Below, piece after piece: positions 61,937-64,000 of a DNA stretch of 64,000 nt (position 1 is the stretch's first letter; each line of letters opens with the position of its first letter). Made by a program: the position numbers and the translations under genes. Location: positions 12,318,157 to 12,382,156 of the forward strand of contig NC_092362.1 in NCBI RefSeq assembly GCF_030848805.1, given 5' to 3'. The stretch is from Temnothorax longispinosus (taxonomy: Eukaryota > Arthropoda > Insecta > Hymenoptera > Formicidae). A model generated the notes under the pieces. The model was not told where the DNA came from. It saw only the letters and a program-made list of their open reading frames with translations, and did not search any database.

Positions 61937-62967
61937 CTTGAGTTGCTCGTCGTTTTTTTTGCAGCCGGCGAGCTCATTAAGATTAAATTCAAACGCAGGG
62001 AATCGATCCGCGAAAGCGAATCCGCGACAACATTTTGTGAACCAGCGACATGTTCAATATGCGTTGTGAACTGCGCGATATATGACAATTGGCGAAGTTG
62101 TCGCGGGGACGCCTTGTCAGACCGTTGCATAAACGCGTACATGAGCGGTTTATGGTCGGTCAAAATTTTAAACTCGCGTCTTTCTACAAAATGACGAAAG
62201 TAATTAACGGCTTCAAAAATTGCCGTGAGCTCTCGGTCGTAAGCGCTATACCGAGTTTGCGCGGGGGAGAATTTGTGCGAAAAAAATGCTAAGGGCTCCC
62301 AAGTATCCCGTTTTTTCTGTTCAAGAACTGCCCCCATGGCGAAATCGGAGGCATCCGCGATTATACGGAGTTCCGCGCCAATATGGGGATGCACCAGCAT
62401 TGCAGCGTTAGCGAGGCCGTTTTTGGTTTTTTCAAACGCTTCGATTAATTCGTCAAACCATACGATTACACGCTTATCGTTTTTACGCGAGTCGACTAGT
62501 AATGCATTTAGTGGTGCTTGAGATTCTGCCGCGCGAGGGATGTTGCGACGGTAAAAATTTATCATGCCGAGAAAACGGCGTAGGTCGGCGGTGGTTTTGG
62601 GTCTAGGAAATTTGGTAATCGCCTCAACTTTTTCTGGGATGGGGCTGATTCCTTTACCATTTATTATATACCCGAGAAACTTTAGTTCATGTGCGCCGAA
62701 CACGCATTTTTCAACATTAAGGCAAAAGTGAAACTCTTTAAGCCTTTGAAATATTATGCGTAAATGTTTATTGTGCTCCTCTGGAGAAGAGGAATCAATT
62801 AGGATATCATCCATATAAATGAAAACAAAATCTAGATCGCCTAAAGCGCGATTTATATAACGTTGAAAAGATTGACCGGCATTACGGAGGCCAAAGGTCA
62901 TAAATAAGTATTCGAATAACCCGAAAGGGGTTATGATAGCTGTTTTCTCAATGTCCTCGGGGGCCAT
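61933..62967 (-). pseudogene. Gypsy 2 reverse transcriptase (C-terminal part) and RNase H
   Basis: In frame after a nonsense TAA just upstream, it reads FGLRNAGQSFQRYINRALG, VFIYMDDILIDS (catalytic YMDD), FLGYIINGKGISPIPEKVEA and the thumb. RNase H has RIIADASDFAMGAVLEQK and YDRELTAIFEAVNYFRHF. The segment overlaps the following integrase frame by a few bases. Confidence 0.8.
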
Positions 62968-62973
62968 TGGAAT

Positions 62974-63444
62974 TTAATTATAGGCTTTATATAAGTCGAG
63001 GGATGAAAAAATTGTTTTATCGTGTAGATTAACGGAGCAGTCATGCAGGTGAGGGGTGGGGTATCTATCAGGTCGCGTGATTGCATTTACACCGCGGTAA
63101 TCACCGCACACCCGCCAGGTGCCGTCTTTTTTGCGGACTAAATGAATAGGACTGGCCCATGGACTGCTAGAGGGGCGGCAAATGCCTGCTTTGACTAAAG
63201 CTCTGATCTCGGCCTTTGCGGCCTTAAGTTTATCAGGAGGAAGGCGCCTAGCGCGCGCAGCGACTGGAGGGCCGGTGGTGATAATATGATGAAACACGTC
63301 ACAATTGGACGGCGGGGCGAGGGGAAAGGCTCCTGTTATTTGTGTATTATTTGCTGCAAAGAGCTCTAATTCGGAGGGCTTTCCCTTGATCCTATCGATA
63401 GCGGGTACAAGAGAGATATCCGCGCCTGTATCGACAAGGAACAT
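62974..63444 (-). pseudogene. Gypsy 2 aspartic protease and RT N-terminus
   Basis: FLVDTGADISLVPA is the protease active site with the catalytic Asp. The RT start follows (IRALVKAGICRPSSSPWASP, WRVCGDYRGVNAIT, IFSSLDLYKAYN with the motif A Asp). A TAA interrupts the frame after AYN, and another TAA lies directly before the Met at 63444, so this Met is not a natural start. Confidence 0.8.
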
Positions 63445-63527
63445 TTAGCCACTGGTACGATCACGGACGTGGAGACGGTTAGAAATTTGAAGGCCCTTAC
63501 CGACCGTCTCCGAACGGAAAGGGTGAT

Positions 63528-64000
63528 TTAGTTTTTTGGATCTTTCAACGAACGGGAATTGGATTGCGAACACGAATTTAGTGTTTTTCGCAGATTTTCG
63601 TATTCTTTTTTAAATGAGGCCGTCATATCGGCAATCATATCGCTAAATTGCTGCATCACGGTTTCTGCGAGAGGGGGTGTATTTCCCTTGTTTATGGCGG
63701 ACGCGTAAGACTCGCCTCCGATATTGCTCTCAGCTATTCGGTCGGCGGTCTCGGCTAGACGGTTGAGGTCGGTAATTCTCGTAGCTATCAGGATCGCGCG
63801 GTGTTGGCGTGGTAATTGATCAAGGAAAATTGATTTTATTATACTGTCATCCACCTTTCCGCTATTAAGTCCGCGCAATCGACTGAAGATTAACGAAGGT
63901 TTTCCGTCGGTCCCGACTTGTCCCGATAAAAGTTTTCGTAATTTTGTTTCGTCTGAAGGTGCGTATGCCGCGATAATTCGAGCTTTAACCTGCTCATAAA
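63528..64000 (-). pseudogene. Gypsy 2 gag, C-terminal part
   Basis: Contains FLDQLPRQHRAILIATRITD and LNRLAETADRIAE, the capsid C-terminal pattern of many insect Gypsy gags. It ends at 63528 with a Ser/Asn-rich tail. Upstream gag codons continue to the window edge. Zinc knuckles are not seen. Confidence 0.7.

Larger units (their letters stand above)
60215..64000 (-). mobile_element. Gypsy (Ty3) LTR retrotransposon 2, degenerate, cut by window edge
   Basis: Minus-strand element with gag end, protease, RT, RNase H, integrase and 3' LTR. Several nonsense codons and frame changes show it is inactive. It differs clearly from Gypsy 1 in LTR, protease motif (DTGA rather than DSGA) and RT motif (YMDD rather than YIDD). 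Confidence 0.88.

Overview
The window looks like a piece of an insect nuclear genome, most plausibly hymenopteran or ant-like; that assignment is an inference from the mix of repeat families. It is almost wholly built of transposable elements nested in one another. I see no intact ordinary host gene. Coding material consists of retrotransposon polyproteins, reverse transcriptases, transposases and protease-like fragments, separated by AT-rich DNA, microsatellites, satellites and foldback repeats.

Layout. 1-2054: 5' part of a PHD-finger/APE-endonuclease non-LTR retrotransposon (copy A, minus strand) starting at a (GA)n tract. 2220-7740: a broken BEL/Pao LTR element (plus). 7740-10280: AT-rich DNA without a recognisable gene. 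10290-20826: an RTE-like non-LTR element (minus) split by a young Gypsy element (12015-19889) with 422-bp LTRs differing at one base, a TTTG target duplication and one 1702-codon gag-pol frame. 20830-21582: a ubiquitin-protease-like fragment. 21880-25135: an extremely purine-rich non-LTR element (plus), cut off inside its RT. 26084-30805: a Transib/RAG1-like transposon (minus) with a CACAGTG end, carrying a Merlin transposon (26959-29402), which itself carries a foldback element (28591-29112).

31131-31680: a 141-bp satellite. 32291-32829: a 271-bp tandem duplication. 32945-35448: a TIR element containing a large foldback. 35790-40188: a broken DDE-transposase plus ULP1-protease element (MULE/NOF-like), its protease interrupted by a 966-bp TIR element that contains a 5S-rRNA-like segment. 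40200-43500: a Penelope-like retroelement (minus) with GIY-YIG endonuclease and a hammerhead-like motif. 43517-48866: Helitron-like DNA with a degenerate ~130-bp array, interrupted by a 2.65-kb segment rich in ATTGG motifs and bearing splice-like signals. 48890-58517: two head-to-tail, apparently intact relatives of copy A (copies B and C), each abutting a (GA)n tract. 58670-58697: a Helitron 3' end. 59102-59640: a 146-bp satellite. 60215-64000: the 3' part of a degenerate Gypsy element (minus).

Most notable: in copies A, B and C the two ORFs lie in the same frame, separated by a single UGA followed by C and with no AUG before the endonuclease, which suggests stop-codon readthrough. Other points are insertion at (GA)n tracts, a RAG1-like transposase gene next to an RSS-like end, a 5S-like segment inside a TIR element, and two hammerhead-like motifs.
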